DNA from: Eulemur rufifrons
Lineage: Eukaryota; Chordata; Mammalia; Primates; Lemuridae
NCBI RefSeq assembly: GCF_041146395.1
Contig: NC_091010.1
Location: 48,566,001-48,630,000, forward strand
Direction: 5' to 3'
Length of the DNA: 64,000 bases
In this document: in pieces, positions 48,857 through 60,589 of the stretch
Position numbering within the stretch: position 1 is the stretch's first letter
Layout: each line of letters opens with the position of its first letter
The notes under the pieces: model-generated
The model's database searches: none
What the model saw: only the letters and a program-made list of their open reading frames with translations
Told to the model about the DNA's origin: nothing
Made by a program: the position numbers and the translations under genes

Positions 48857-48901
48857 ATAAGCAGAAAACTCATCTGTTAAGTATTATAAAAAGCAGCTTT
48901 T

Positions 48902-49233
48902 GGCCGGGCGCGGTGGCTCACGCATGTAATCCTAGCACTCTGGGAGGCCGAGGCGGGTGGATCGCTCAAGGTCAGGAGTTCGAGACCAGCCTGAGCAAGA
49001 GCGAGACCCCGTCTCTACTAAAAATAGAAAGAAATTATATGGACAACTAAAATATATATATAGAAAAAATTAGCCGGGCATGGTGGCGCGTGCCTGTAGT
49101 CCCAGCTACTCGGGAGGCTGAGGCAGTAGGATCGCTTGAACCCAGGAGTTTGAGGTTGCTGTGAGCTAGGCTGACGCCACGGCACTCACTCTAGCCCGGG
49201 CAACAGAGTGAGACTCTGTCTCAAAAAAAAAAA
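48902..49233 (+). repeat. Alu, full length, young lemur type
   Basis: Near-consensus head GGCCGGGCGCGGTGGCTCAC, linker insertion, pure A tail. Duplication AAAAAGCAGCTTTT (48888-48901, 49234-49247). It looks like one of the youngest insertions in the window. Confidence 0.97.
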
Positions 49234-49247
49234 AAAAAGCAGCTTTT

Positions 49248-50245
49248 CATGGTCTTTGAAGTAAATGATCAGATTTACTTCTAAATACCTAAAAGGTATG
49301 GAAAAATGCAAACTGTAACCTACTTAACTAAAAGTAAAACTTTTATCATCGTTTCAAACCTAGGAAACCAAGACTATGTAGTCTACAATCAGTCTAAAAA
49401 GCTGGAAGTCTACTCTATTTAGAGTAAAATATTTTATACCTCCCTAGATCCCAGGCCTGACATGGAATGAGGTACACTGAGTTTGCTACGCACTAAACTG
49501 CTCTCTTGCCCCAAAATATAGAGGTACCAATTCTGCTGTCAGACTCAATTAAGATGCTTTTTAAGGAATAAAGATAATATACATATTTGGGATCACATTA
49601 ATGTGGCACAGCTGTTCTTGGATATTAAAGAGAAAAAGAATGCAGAAGTGGCAAAGAAGAAAGAAAACCTAAGGCTTAAACTTTCTTAAATTATGATGAT
49701 TTTTTCATTGCCTTTAGTTGTCCTTATTATAAAGACTTGTGATGGACAATCAGATCTCCTCAGGAGAAGAATCTCCCAGCCAGGCCACTGGAAACATAAT
49801 CTTCCTAGCTAGCAGGCCTTTAGCTAGGCTGTCAGGACAATGTAGGTTAAGAATGGACCAGAAGCTCTCTCTCTCTGACCTCTTCCTATCCTCTAACTTC
49901 TATTAACCACTTTGATGCTACAGCTCAGAGACAACAAAGTGGTCTGCTGGAATCACGTATCTTTGGATTACAATATCCCCCTATGAACACTGTTTTAATA
50001 CAACAGCCCTGCTCTTCATGCAGTGTGCCTAAAAGGGATAATGAAGATATGTGCAGAATCCAAAAACTATGGATTTGTTCCTTTGCCCTCTTCTGAAAAG
50101 ATGTACAAATCCAGGCCATAAAATATTCCCTGACACTTCTCCACACACAAATATGTTTTTCTTGAAGTATATACAGATCACAAATTTTCTGTCACTCAAT
50201 TCTTTAAAACAGACTTGCACACATTAAAGGAACTATGGTACTTAC
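49248..50245. other. Intron downstream of exon 5, no feature recognised
   Basis: Unique sequence. Confidence 0.45.
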
Positions 50246-50306
50246 ACATAGAGATCCATAGGAAACTCCTTCATCATGTGTGTTACAATAAACTCTACCA
50301 TCAGGT
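50246..50306 (-). CDS. ARMH3: ARMH3 exon 5 of 9 in window (about residues 449-469)
   Basis: This 61-base exon encodes LMVEFIVTHMMKEFPMDLY between two split codons. The acceptor is CTTTTCAG and the donor GTAAGTAC. The codon shared with exon 6 reads GT+A, valine. I remember isoleucine at this place in the human protein, which would be a conservative change. The segment is a helix with the conserved-looking motif MMKEFPMDLY. Confidence 0.94.
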
Positions 50307-51386
50307 CTGAAAAGGTGAAAGGAGAAAAATTCAATCAATCACAATGAAATTCATTCCCTGCCTTTGAGTTGGGAAAAAAGCTTATGAGTACACCCTGCAC
50401 TCATGTTGAATGTCAACCACTAACCACATCTGTATTCACCTGCACTTAAATTTATTTTATATAAGGCACTTTTTGCAACACTGTTCACCATCTGTCTCTT
50501 GCAAAGTAACAAGAAAATCAGTTCATTCTCCTACTTCCAAAAAGATACCTTGACCTGCCAATAAATTCAGATACAAGGAAAATTTCATTGTATAGATAGT
50601 TCATACCATGGCAGTAATGAAAAATGCCAGAGGGAAATCATATTCTGAGACTAGAGCAATGAGACAAGCAGAGATGAAATTAAGGATCACATTTGTATAA
50701 CCGGAGACTCAGCTCTAAAGTTATGTCAGTCTATCTCATTTCACTATCGTGCTCAGTTTGACAGATATTGACTGAAATGGTCTGTGGGGCTTTGGGTCAA
50801 TAGAGGCTTATTATGTAGTCTTAATTACTGTTTCTAAAATCAAGTAGATTTAGTAACTGAAGCTGAATATCCAAGTGAAATGGGATTAAGAGTTCAGCTA
50901 ACTCCCCTGAGGAAAAGGTAGAATTCTAGGCAGACAAAAATTACCCAAGATACATCCCTCTTCCTGTCAGCTCTGTCAGCTTCAGCTCAGCGTAATTTAC
51001 TCAAAGGAAGTTTCGTATATCTGAACCTTGAACTCCAAGCCTCCTGGCCAGCTGACACATCAATTTGGACCAAGAAAGGGAGGGAAGAATTTGAAATCTT
51101 GATCAGGAATAAGGCATTTACAAATTTAAATTATACATCAGGTTTAGACATAGCCATTTGTTTCCCTAGAATGATTTTTTTCTTTGAACAACTGTACCCT
51201 TTTATTGAGCACTCTATTCATTGGGGTTGCTTTATCAAACATATGGTTTCTTAGGCCAGGGAAGAAACATAACTAGTAACAACTTCTCTGAGGAAGCAGA
51301 GCATCAACCAGGATCTACTCCTCATCTTAATCATGAAAACCTATCACTGTCACAGAAAAATGCCAATTTTGATAATATTCACTCAC
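50307..51386. other. Intron between exons 4 and 5, repeat-free
   Basis: No repeat text is seen. The central part (50690-50950) holds TAATTA and CAGCTAAC words and may be conserved. Confidence 0.45.
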
Positions 51387-51456
51387 CCAGTACTGCACAT
51401 ACTAAAGGGCGGCAGGGAAGATTCTTGTCTGCGGCCTTCTTCCTATGTCTCATAGG
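51387..51456 (-). CDS. ARMH3: ARMH3 exon 4 of 9 in window (about residues 426-448)
   Basis: This 70-base exon encodes [18 protein letters not shown] then VCAVL, plus the first base of an aspartate codon. The donor is GTGAGTGA. The acceptor is TGTGAAG, a non-CAG acceptor. The basic cluster RHRKKAADK is a likely surface loop between helices. A G-rich TAGGG tract lies about 125 bases upstream of the acceptor in gene direction (51582-51617). Confidence 0.95.
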
Positions 51457-51581
51457 CTTCACACACAAAAAAAGAAAGGAAATTAGTAGGTACTTGAACT
51501 GACACCCAATGCTTCATCATCATGTTTCTCATAAAAATAAAATCACTATTACAAAGATGCTACTTTTTCTTTCTTTTTCTA

Positions 51582-51617
51582 GGGGTGGGGTAGGGTAGGG
51601 TAGGGTAGGGCAGGGAG
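51582..51617. repeat. (TAGGG)n G-rich tract
   Basis: GGGGTGGGGTAGGGTAGGG continues with two more TAGGG units and CAGGGAGG. There are at least seven runs of three or more G, which meets the usual G-quadruplex pattern on the plus strand. The ARMH3 transcript would carry the C-rich complement. Confidence 0.92.
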
Positions 51618-52322
51618 GACTTGTGAATGCTTCTCAGGTATCAACGCAGGCCTGTGACAAAAATACAATTCACAGCAAGACAACATCCCCAAAGGGGACT
51701 GGAGCATACCACATACTACAATAGGAAAGTAGTTGTTTTTACTTTGATTTTATCTATACAAGTGGTATTACTAACAACAAAAGAGGTACACTGATATATT
51801 TCTTGGACAGTAAAATAATAATAAAAAGAAGAAGTGGTGATGGTGGCTGCTATAGAAGGAGCAACAGTAGTTGCAAAAAACAAAAGTTTCAAATCTAAAC
51901 CTCAATGTGATATTTTTTAAACATACCTCCAAGTTTTAGGAAATTCCCTGATCCTCCATATTCTATTTGCCCCACCACTCAGATGAATATTCTTTGAATG
52001 AATGAATATTGTTTTCATATTCTGAAAACAAAAGGCTTAGACCCATCTCCTTGTTGAAATCTATGTTATTGATACATTCCAGTATCACTGCCATGGGTAT
52101 ACAGTTGTAGATTTTTCTATCCTCTCTTAAATAAGAAACATCACTACAACACACAAAAAAATCCCAGCAACAGTCATGGGTCTGTTGAACAGCAGTCATG
52201 TAAGAGCCCTTTCACCCAACTTTCCACACGCATTTGTTCTGGTAGGATCAATTTCATTCCAACCCTGCCAACACACAAAAAATTTCCTTTAAGAAAAAAT
52301 AAGAAGCAAAAGAAACACCTAC
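51618..52322. other. Intron between exons 3 and 4, otherwise unrecognised
   Basis: Unique sequence. Confidence 0.4.
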
Positions 52323-52388
52323 CATTCTATGTAAGTTTACTCGAAAATTCATGTTGTCATCATGCAAAAATGCATTGGCATACTGATC
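52323..52388 (-). CDS. ARMH3: ARMH3 exon 3 of 9 in window (about residues 404-425)
   Basis: This 66-base exon holds exactly 22 codons, [11 protein letters not shown] then [11 protein letters not shown]. It starts and ends on codon boundaries, with acceptor ATTAG and donor GTAGGTG. Because both ends are phase 0 and the length is a multiple of three, it could be skipped without a frameshift. Confidence 0.95.
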
Positions 52389-53303
52389 CTAATAAAAATA
52401 TAGAGCAAAACGAATGAGAGTATACTTAAGAAACTCAGTCTGTAATTTATCACACTTCATATAAATCCTTGGGCTTTAAGAACTTTCAAGATCAATTGGA
52501 AAGCTAATAGGATGAGCCTAGAGCCTTTATGTCAAACCTTACTTAAGTCATCAGATTTTACTGGGGTATAATTTCCACATATGTCTCTAATTGGTCAAAA
52601 ATCTCTAAGCAAATTAAAAGCAATAAAAATTAAGGCACAGGATACAATTATCATGTACCCATAATAATTAAAAATAAAAAAATTAAAAATTAAGACACAG
52701 GGACTTAAGGAAAATTCTGAGATTAGTCTGTTTTCCTATTCCCTCTTCCTTCCCATCTGCTCAGGGAGCTAGCTCTTTTTGTGACACCTTAAAGGTTTGC
52801 ACTGGGGCTGCAGGATGCATGTGCAGGCTCCACACAAGGCTTTAGGAGTAAGAAGAGAGGTCTGTGCTCTGCTGGGAATGGGCTCAGCACAGCAGGAGAA
52901 ACTGCTACATAGGCAGTGTGGAAGCAAGCAGCGTCTATCCCTGGCTTTGCTGAAGACTGATGGAAAATCAAAAACTTCTAACCATAGATTGGTAATAAAC
53001 ATCCCTTTGCCCTTTCCCAAGACCTTTTTTGAGGATCTGACATGCCTACAGGCTCCAATTACTAGGAACTCTTAAAATTTGCAAAAAACAACTCCTTTAA
53101 AGATTTTTCTTGAAAGATTTTTGAAAAACAATTACACCAGATCCACTGCTAATGAGCAGCTCTTCTATAACAAGCCACCCCAACCTTGCAAAAAGGAGGT
53201 CATCTTTACAGAAAGACCATAAAAAAAGAAAGTCTGTCAGAGTTCTTTACTCCATGTGGACCATCCATACTCTTTTTCTTAAGAGAGAAAAGAGCAGTGC
53301 AAG
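52389..53303. other. Intron between exons 2 and 3 (distal part), unrecognised
   Basis: Unique sequence. Overlapping short open frames at 52769-53075 on both strands have no splice context or family match. Confidence 0.45.
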
Positions 53304-53637
53304 GGCCGGGCACGGTGGCTCACGCCTGTAATCCTAGCACTCTGGGATGCCGAGGCCGGTGGATCATTTGAGCTCAGGAGTTCAAGACCAGCCTGACCAA
53401 GAGTGAGACCCCCATCTCTACTAAAAATAGAAATAAATTAGCTAGACAACTAAAAATATATAGAAAAATTTAGCCGGGCACGGTGGCATGACTATAGTCC
53501 CAGCTACTCGGGAGGCTGAGGCAGAGAATTGCTTGAGCTCAGGAGTTTGAGGTTGCTGTGAGCTAAACTGACGCCACAGCACTCTAGCCCAGGCAACAGA
53601 GTGAGACTCTGTCTCAAAAAATAAAAAAAATAAAAAT
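53304..53637 (+). repeat. Alu, full length, lemur type
   Basis: Flanks AGCAGTGCAAG and AGCAGTGTAAG (53638-53648) are the target duplication. Head GGCCGGGCACGG. Confidence 0.95.
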
Positions 53638-53931
53638 AGCAGTGTAAGGAGGGAGGGTGAAGCTATAAATTTAGCTCTAAACTGACTCAAGTTCTGCCAT
53701 ACCTATGTGTCACCAAGATGTATGGTGAATTCGAGCCTAATTAGTCCAACCAAAAGTGCCTTCTTACAAAGTTGAAACATTTCTTCTTTTCCCCCGTGGA
53801 ACTTCTTCACCAAACTGCAATCCACCCAGCTTTACTGAGTTTCCAATTCTCCTCTCTGGCTTTATTCTCTCCTTTTCCACTCCTTCACTCACAGGAAACC
53901 TCAGCTCCTTTGGTAAAATTTATATTATTTT

Positions 53932-54086
53932 TTTTTTTTTAGAGACGGGGTCTCACTATGTTGCCCAGGCTGGAGTGCAGTGGCTATTCACAGGTACAAT
54001 CAAAGGCAATACAGCCTCAAACTCCTGGGCTCAAGAGATCCTCCCGCCTCAGCCTCCTGAGAAGCTGGGACTAAAGGCGTGCTCCT
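53932..54086 (-). repeat. Fossil Alu monomer, 7SL-like (FAM/FLAM-A type)
   Basis: In reverse it reads GAGACGGGGTCTCACTATGT then GGAGTGCAGTGGCTATTCAC. The GTGAATAGCC word is present in 7SL RNA and kept only in the earliest Alu monomers. It ends with AAGCTGGGACTAAAGGCGTG. It is a single monomer of about 150 bases. Confidence 0.8.
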
Positions 54087-54234
54087 TTTTAATTTTGCTA
54101 AATGTAAAAGATCCAATGTGAGCAGCTTCAAAGGGGCAGCATTATTTTTTCTAAAGAGATATAGGTCTCTTGTTTAAAACTCTTAAGAGCCAGAATCTTT
54201 CTGTTCTCAATGATAGCAGTTATCATATCACAAT

Positions 54235-54365
54235 TTATTATTAGCTCATCTAGTAAATGCTAACTGAGCCACTACGATATGCTAGACACTGAGAATATAG
54301 TGGTAAAGGAGAAAAAGTCCCTGTTGTCAGAGTTTACACTCTAGTGAGAGGAGACAGACAATACA
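54235..54365 (-). repeat. L2 3' region, reverse
   Basis: ACGATATGCTAGACACTGAG, GAAAAAGTCCCTGTTGTCAG, TTTACACTCTAGTGAGAGGA. Confidence 0.7.
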
Positions 54366-54487
54366 GAGGAAGATTTTCTCTCCCAAGCCTTAGGACCCTA
54401 AAAGTCAGGAGCTAGAGGGGTACCAAGGCAGGAAAAGACAGTGCTTTGTAAGAGACTGACTAATACCGGAAGGCTAGGAAGACCTAC

Positions 54488-54546
54488 CTCTGCAATACAT
54501 GTAAGGATAATCAGACAGAGTTTGCCACTGTGAAGCCTGTGTTCAT
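54488..54546 (-). CDS. ARMH3: ARMH3 exon 2 of 9 in window (about residues 384-403)
   Basis: This 59-base exon encodes [19 protein letters not shown] after completing the split aspartate codon. The acceptor reads TTTACAG and the donor GTAGGTC. The exon ends on a codon boundary. The hydrophobic [11 protein letters not shown] stretch is another repeat helix. Skipping this exon would shift the frame. Confidence 0.95.
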
Positions 54547-55087
54547 CTGTAAAGAAAAATAATAAACCCTTCTCTATAAATCATTCAGACCATGTTTCAA
54601 TAGAGAACAAAGATGTATATCATAAAAAGAAACATTCACACTTCCTCTCTCCACAAAATTCATGAATGAAAATCAAGGTACTACTAGAGAAATTCTTGCT
54701 TCCATCCTAGGCAAAAGAATTTCCCCAGATTTTTTTCTTAAATATCCTGGTAGTCTGTTAAACAGCTAACCACCTTCCTGAGAGCCATTGAACTCTTATG
54801 ATGATCCCTACTGTCATGGCCCTAATTAGGGCCATACTCTTTGCTTCTGAATAGTCAGGTCCATTCCCTTTTCCACCCCCTCATCCACTAGCTATACGTA
54901 CCACCATCTGTACCCACCTAACACAAAGTGTAGGAAGATTTCATGACTGTTCGCAGCAAACTGGCAATGAAATCAGAAAGAAATTAACTGGAGACCAGGG
55001 TCCAGTCCATGCATCTCCTTGCAATGCGCACATTATTATGACCTGGAAAGCTGTGAACTTCTGATCATTTTTCTTCCTGCCAAAGTT
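54547..55087. other. Intron between exons 1 and 2, proximal part
   Basis: Unique sequence that contains the perfect 20-bp palindrome at 54816-54835. Confidence 0.5.
54816..54835. other. Perfect 20-bp palindrome with TAATTA core
   Basis: ATGGCCCTAATTAGGGCCAT equals its own reverse complement. The centre CCTAATTAGG is a homeodomain-type site. No function is shown. Confidence 0.9.
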
Positions 55088-55196
55088 ATTTACTTAGCAC
55101 TTACTATGTGGCAGGCACTGTGGTAGGCACTAGAGATATAGCACTGAACTAAACAGACAAATGTCCCTGGTCTCCCAGAACTCACATCCTAGTTAT
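55088..55196 (-). repeat. L2 3' region, reverse
   Basis: TTAGCACTTACTATGTGGCA, GGCACTGTGGTAGGCACTAG, ATGTCCCTGGTCTCCCAGAA. Confidence 0.78.
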
Positions 55197-55657
55197 TTAC
55201 AGAAGAAAGCAACCTCAATAGCAGGGCTCTATACCTACATACAAAAGACCAAGAAAGAGCTACTCCATCACTGCCAATTACCAGAACCATCAAAGCTTAT
55301 TTACTTTCCAGGAAATTTGTGGGCGAGCAGGTGAAATGAAGGTAAGAAGATGATCATGCCAGCAGATCCAAAGCAGACAAATGGCTCATGATTTTCAAAT
55401 TAGCTTTAACAGGACCCAGACTAAAGTTCTCTCTGGAGAGAAGACTTCTTAACAGATTGGAGTGCTGTAGAAGTTAGCTTACAGTACTTACCCTGACATT
55501 AACCTGCTTCTTCCTCAAAAATGAAATTAATTAAAAACCTGACAATTGGAAGGCATAGTACGGGTTGTAGTCCAGAAATATATTCACCTCTCCTTAGAGA
55601 TGGGCAATACAGAAAGGGTATGATAATCCCTGTCCGACACCTCCTGTAGTTTACATC
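55197..55657. other. Intron, no feature recognised
   Basis: Unique sequence up to the Alu target site. Confidence 0.4.
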
Positions 55658-55671
55658 AAAGCTCCTAGGCA

Positions 55672-56004
55672 GGCCGGGCGCGGTGGCTAATGCCTGTAAT
55701 CCTAGCACTCTGGGAGGCCGAGGCGGGTGGATCACTCGAGGTCAGGAGTTCGAGACCAGCCTGAGCAAGAGCGAGACCCTGTCTCTACTATAAATAGAAA
55801 GAAATTATCTGGCCAACTAAAATATATATAGAAAAAATTAGCCGGGCATGGTGGCGCAGCTAATAGTCCCAGCTACCTGGGAGGCTGAGGCAGTAGGATC
55901 ACTTAAGCCCAGGAGTTTGAGGTTGCTGTGAGCTAGGCTGACGCCACAGCACTCACTCTAACCCGGGCAACAAAGCGAGACTCTGTCTCAAAAAAAAAAA
56001 AAAA
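55672..56004 (+). repeat. Alu, full length, young lemur type
   Basis: Perfect 14-base duplication AAAGCTCCTAGGCA at 55658-55671 and 56005-56018. Near-consensus head. Confidence 0.97.
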
Positions 56005-56337
56005 AAAGCTCCTAGGCAGCCGGAAGAGCAATGCCCTTGCCTATGCAAAACTAGATTCATAATACTCTTCTACCTTCCCTTGGCCACAGAGTTTCTCTGG
56101 CACTGTCTTCCCTTTCCCCAAAAGCTGATAAGGAACTCCCACAGAAAAGCTTGCAACTATCTTACCACTTTAAGAAAGTGTTTCTGATTACAAAAGTAAG
56201 GCATATTTCACTATAGGCAAATTTTTAAACTCGAAAAAGCACCAAACTCCCCCCACCCCAAAAACAAAAACTGAGTTTAGTCATACCACCCAGATGTCTT
56301 AACTGTTAAGACTTTGGTAAATAAATCTTAAATCTAA

Positions 56338-58338
<2,001 letters not shown>

Positions 58339-58349
58339 TTGTCAGAATG

Positions 58350-58683
58350 TTTTTTTTTTTTTGAAACAGAGTCTCACTCTGTTGCCCGGGCTAGAGTACC
58401 GTGGCGTCGGCCTAGCTCACAGCAATCTCAAACTCCTGAGCTCAAGCAATCCTACCTACTGCCTCAGCCTCCCGAGCAGCTGGGATTACAGGCATGCACC
58501 ACCAGGCCCAGCTAATTTTATATATATATTTTTAGTTGTCTATATAATTTCTTTCTATTTTTTTTAGTAGAGATAGGGTCTCACTCTTGCTCAGGCTGGT
58601 CTCAAACTCCTGAGCTCAAACGACGCGCCTGCCTCAGCCTCCCAGAGTGCTAGGATTACAGGCGTGAGCCACCATGCCCAGCC
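58350..58683 (-). repeat. Alu, lemur type, reverse (first of a tandem pair)
   Basis: Poly-T then GAAACAGAGTCTCACTCTGT, to GCCACCATGCCCAGCC. The target word TCAGAATGTTTT precedes it and TAGAATGTTTT follows it. Confidence 0.95.
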
Positions 58684-58694
58684 TAGAATGTTTT

Positions 58695-58986
58695 GTTTTA
58701 TTTTTTGAGACAGAGTCTTGCTCTGTTGCCCAGGCTAGAATGCCGTGGCATCAGCCTAACTCACAACAACCTCAAACTCCTGGGCTCAAGCAATCTTCCT
58801 GTCTTAGCCTCTCGAGTAGCTGGGACTACAGGTACGTACCACCACACCAAGCTAACTTTTTCTATTTTTAGTAGAGACAGGGTCTCACTCTTGCTCAGGT
58901 TGGTCTCGAACTCCTGAGCTCAAGCGATCCTCCCATCTCAGCCTCCCAGAGTGTTAAGATCACAGGCGTGAGCCACCAGGCCCGGA
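58695..58986 (-). repeat. Alu, reverse (second of a tandem pair)
   Basis: GTTTTATTTTTTGAGACAGA to CCACCAGGCCCGGA. It has the short linker. It is followed by a third copy of the target word, TGTCAGAATGTTTT. Confidence 0.95.
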
Positions 58987-59059
58987 CTGTCAGAATGTTT
59001 TAATTTTTAACAAGTAATATCTCAATTACTTTTATAATTAGGGGGAAAAAAATCCTTTA

Positions 59060-59277
<218 letters not shown>

Positions 59278-59349
59278 ATGGGAGAAAAAATGCTAGTCCA
59301 GTGTAACCATGAAATAAAAGGCTTATTTCTAGGGAACCTTAAAATTGGG

Positions 59350-59637
59350 ATATATTCCACTTATATCAGGTACCTAGAGTAGTCTAATTCATAGGGACAG
59401 AAAGTAGAATGGTGGTGGCCAGGGGCTGGGGGGAGGGGAGATTGGGATGTTAACGTTTAATGGGTACAGAGTTCCATTTTGCAAGATGAAAAAGTTCTCA
59501 AGATGGGGAGGGTGGTGATGGTTGTACGACAATGTGAATATACTTAATGCCACTGAACTATACACTTAAAAATGGTTAAGATGATAAATTTTATGTTATG
59601 TATATTTCACCACAATTAAAAAATTAAATAAATAAAA
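59350..59637 (+). repeat. L1 3' UTR fragment
   Basis: TTATATCAGGTACCTAGAGT, TTTAATGGGTACAGAGTTCC, TGCCACTGAACTATACACTT, TTTCACCACAATTAAAAAAT. Confidence 0.88.
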
Positions 59638-59801
59638 ACTGTGAACATTCATATAAATCCAGTATAAAGAAAAAACAATAAGTAGGGGAAAAAAGATAAA
59701 ACTGGGATATGTTCTGGACAAAATTTGCTGAGTCTCTTCACAACCCCTTCTTATTCCTAGGCCGACTACTCCACTACTCTACCACCAATTAAAAGGCCAT
59801 A

Positions 59802-59911
59802 CTCAAGAGGATCGCTTGAGCCCAGGAGTTCGAGGTTGCAGTGAGCTATGATTGCCCCACTGCACTCCAGCCTGGGCAACACAGCAAGACCCCGTCTCTT
59901 AAAAGGGGAAA
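59802..59911 (+). repeat. Alu monomer, 5'-truncated
   Basis: Perfect 11-base duplication AAAAGGCCATA at 59791-59801 and 59912-59922. Body GAGGATCGCTTGAGCCCAGG to CCCGTCTCTTAAAAGG. Confidence 0.92.
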
Positions 59912-59922
59912 AAAAGGCCATA

Positions 59923-60487
59923 GCAAGATCATAAACAGAGGAAGAACAAGAAATCAGAAAAATATTTAATTTTTTCCAATACCCAATCCTCTCCTACTTC
60001 CACTCTGCATTTCTAGGATGGACACTGACACTTCTATTTTAAGTGTTAAGGAACACAGTCCCTCAGAATCTCACCTCCTCCTACTGTACTCTGTACAACA
60101 GTCCTCTAATTCTCACCACAAACTGATGCTTTCAGTTCTTGTCCTCAAAAGGGAATTCCCTGAAGTGTGCTAATCCCCCTACTTCCCACACATAAGAGTC
60201 TGCATCTACTTACCAAGATCTGCTGAGAAGACGTGCTAGTTTTCGTAGAGACCAATTTTTTTCCTGTTCTATTTTTGAGCACTCCCCTCTAGCTTCAGGT
60301 TTTACCACCACCACCACCACCTAATTGTCAACTAGCAGTGAGAAATCACTGGTTTCCAGTAATCAAGACCATGCACAGGACCCAATGGTTCATCTTGTCA
60401 AAGCTTCAAAAACATTAATGCTACCCGTAGATTCCAGCTGCCCATCACATCTCCTACTTCCTGATCCCCCAATGTAGCATGCCTTAC
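59923..60487. other. Intron just downstream of exon 1, unrecognised
   Basis: Unique sequence with a (CCA)n run at 60303-60320. Confidence 0.45.
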
Positions 60488-60589
60488 CTTTGGTGTCCTG
60501 CATGACAATTGAGCTATACTTTAAGAAGGTTATCAGTAGATTGCTGGTCTGTACATCTGCATCCAGTGGGAGTTCCACAGAACTTATAA
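60488..60589 (-). CDS. ARMH3: ARMH3 exon 1 of 9 in window (about residues 350-383)
   Basis: This 102-base exon encodes a segment starting [18 protein letters not shown] and ending SSIVMQDTK, which matches ARMH3. The acceptor is TTCTATTCCAG and the donor GTAAGG. It opens with two bases that finish a valine codon from an exon beyond 64000 and closes with one base of the next aspartate codon. The residues form an amphipathic helix ([14 protein letters not shown]) typical of helical-repeat proteins. Its length is a multiple of three, so skipping would keep the frame. Confidence 0.95.

Noticed and set aside
52769..53075. Overlapping 60-92 codon frames on both strands
   Set aside because: They overlap each other, have no family match and lie mid-intron without fitting splice sites.
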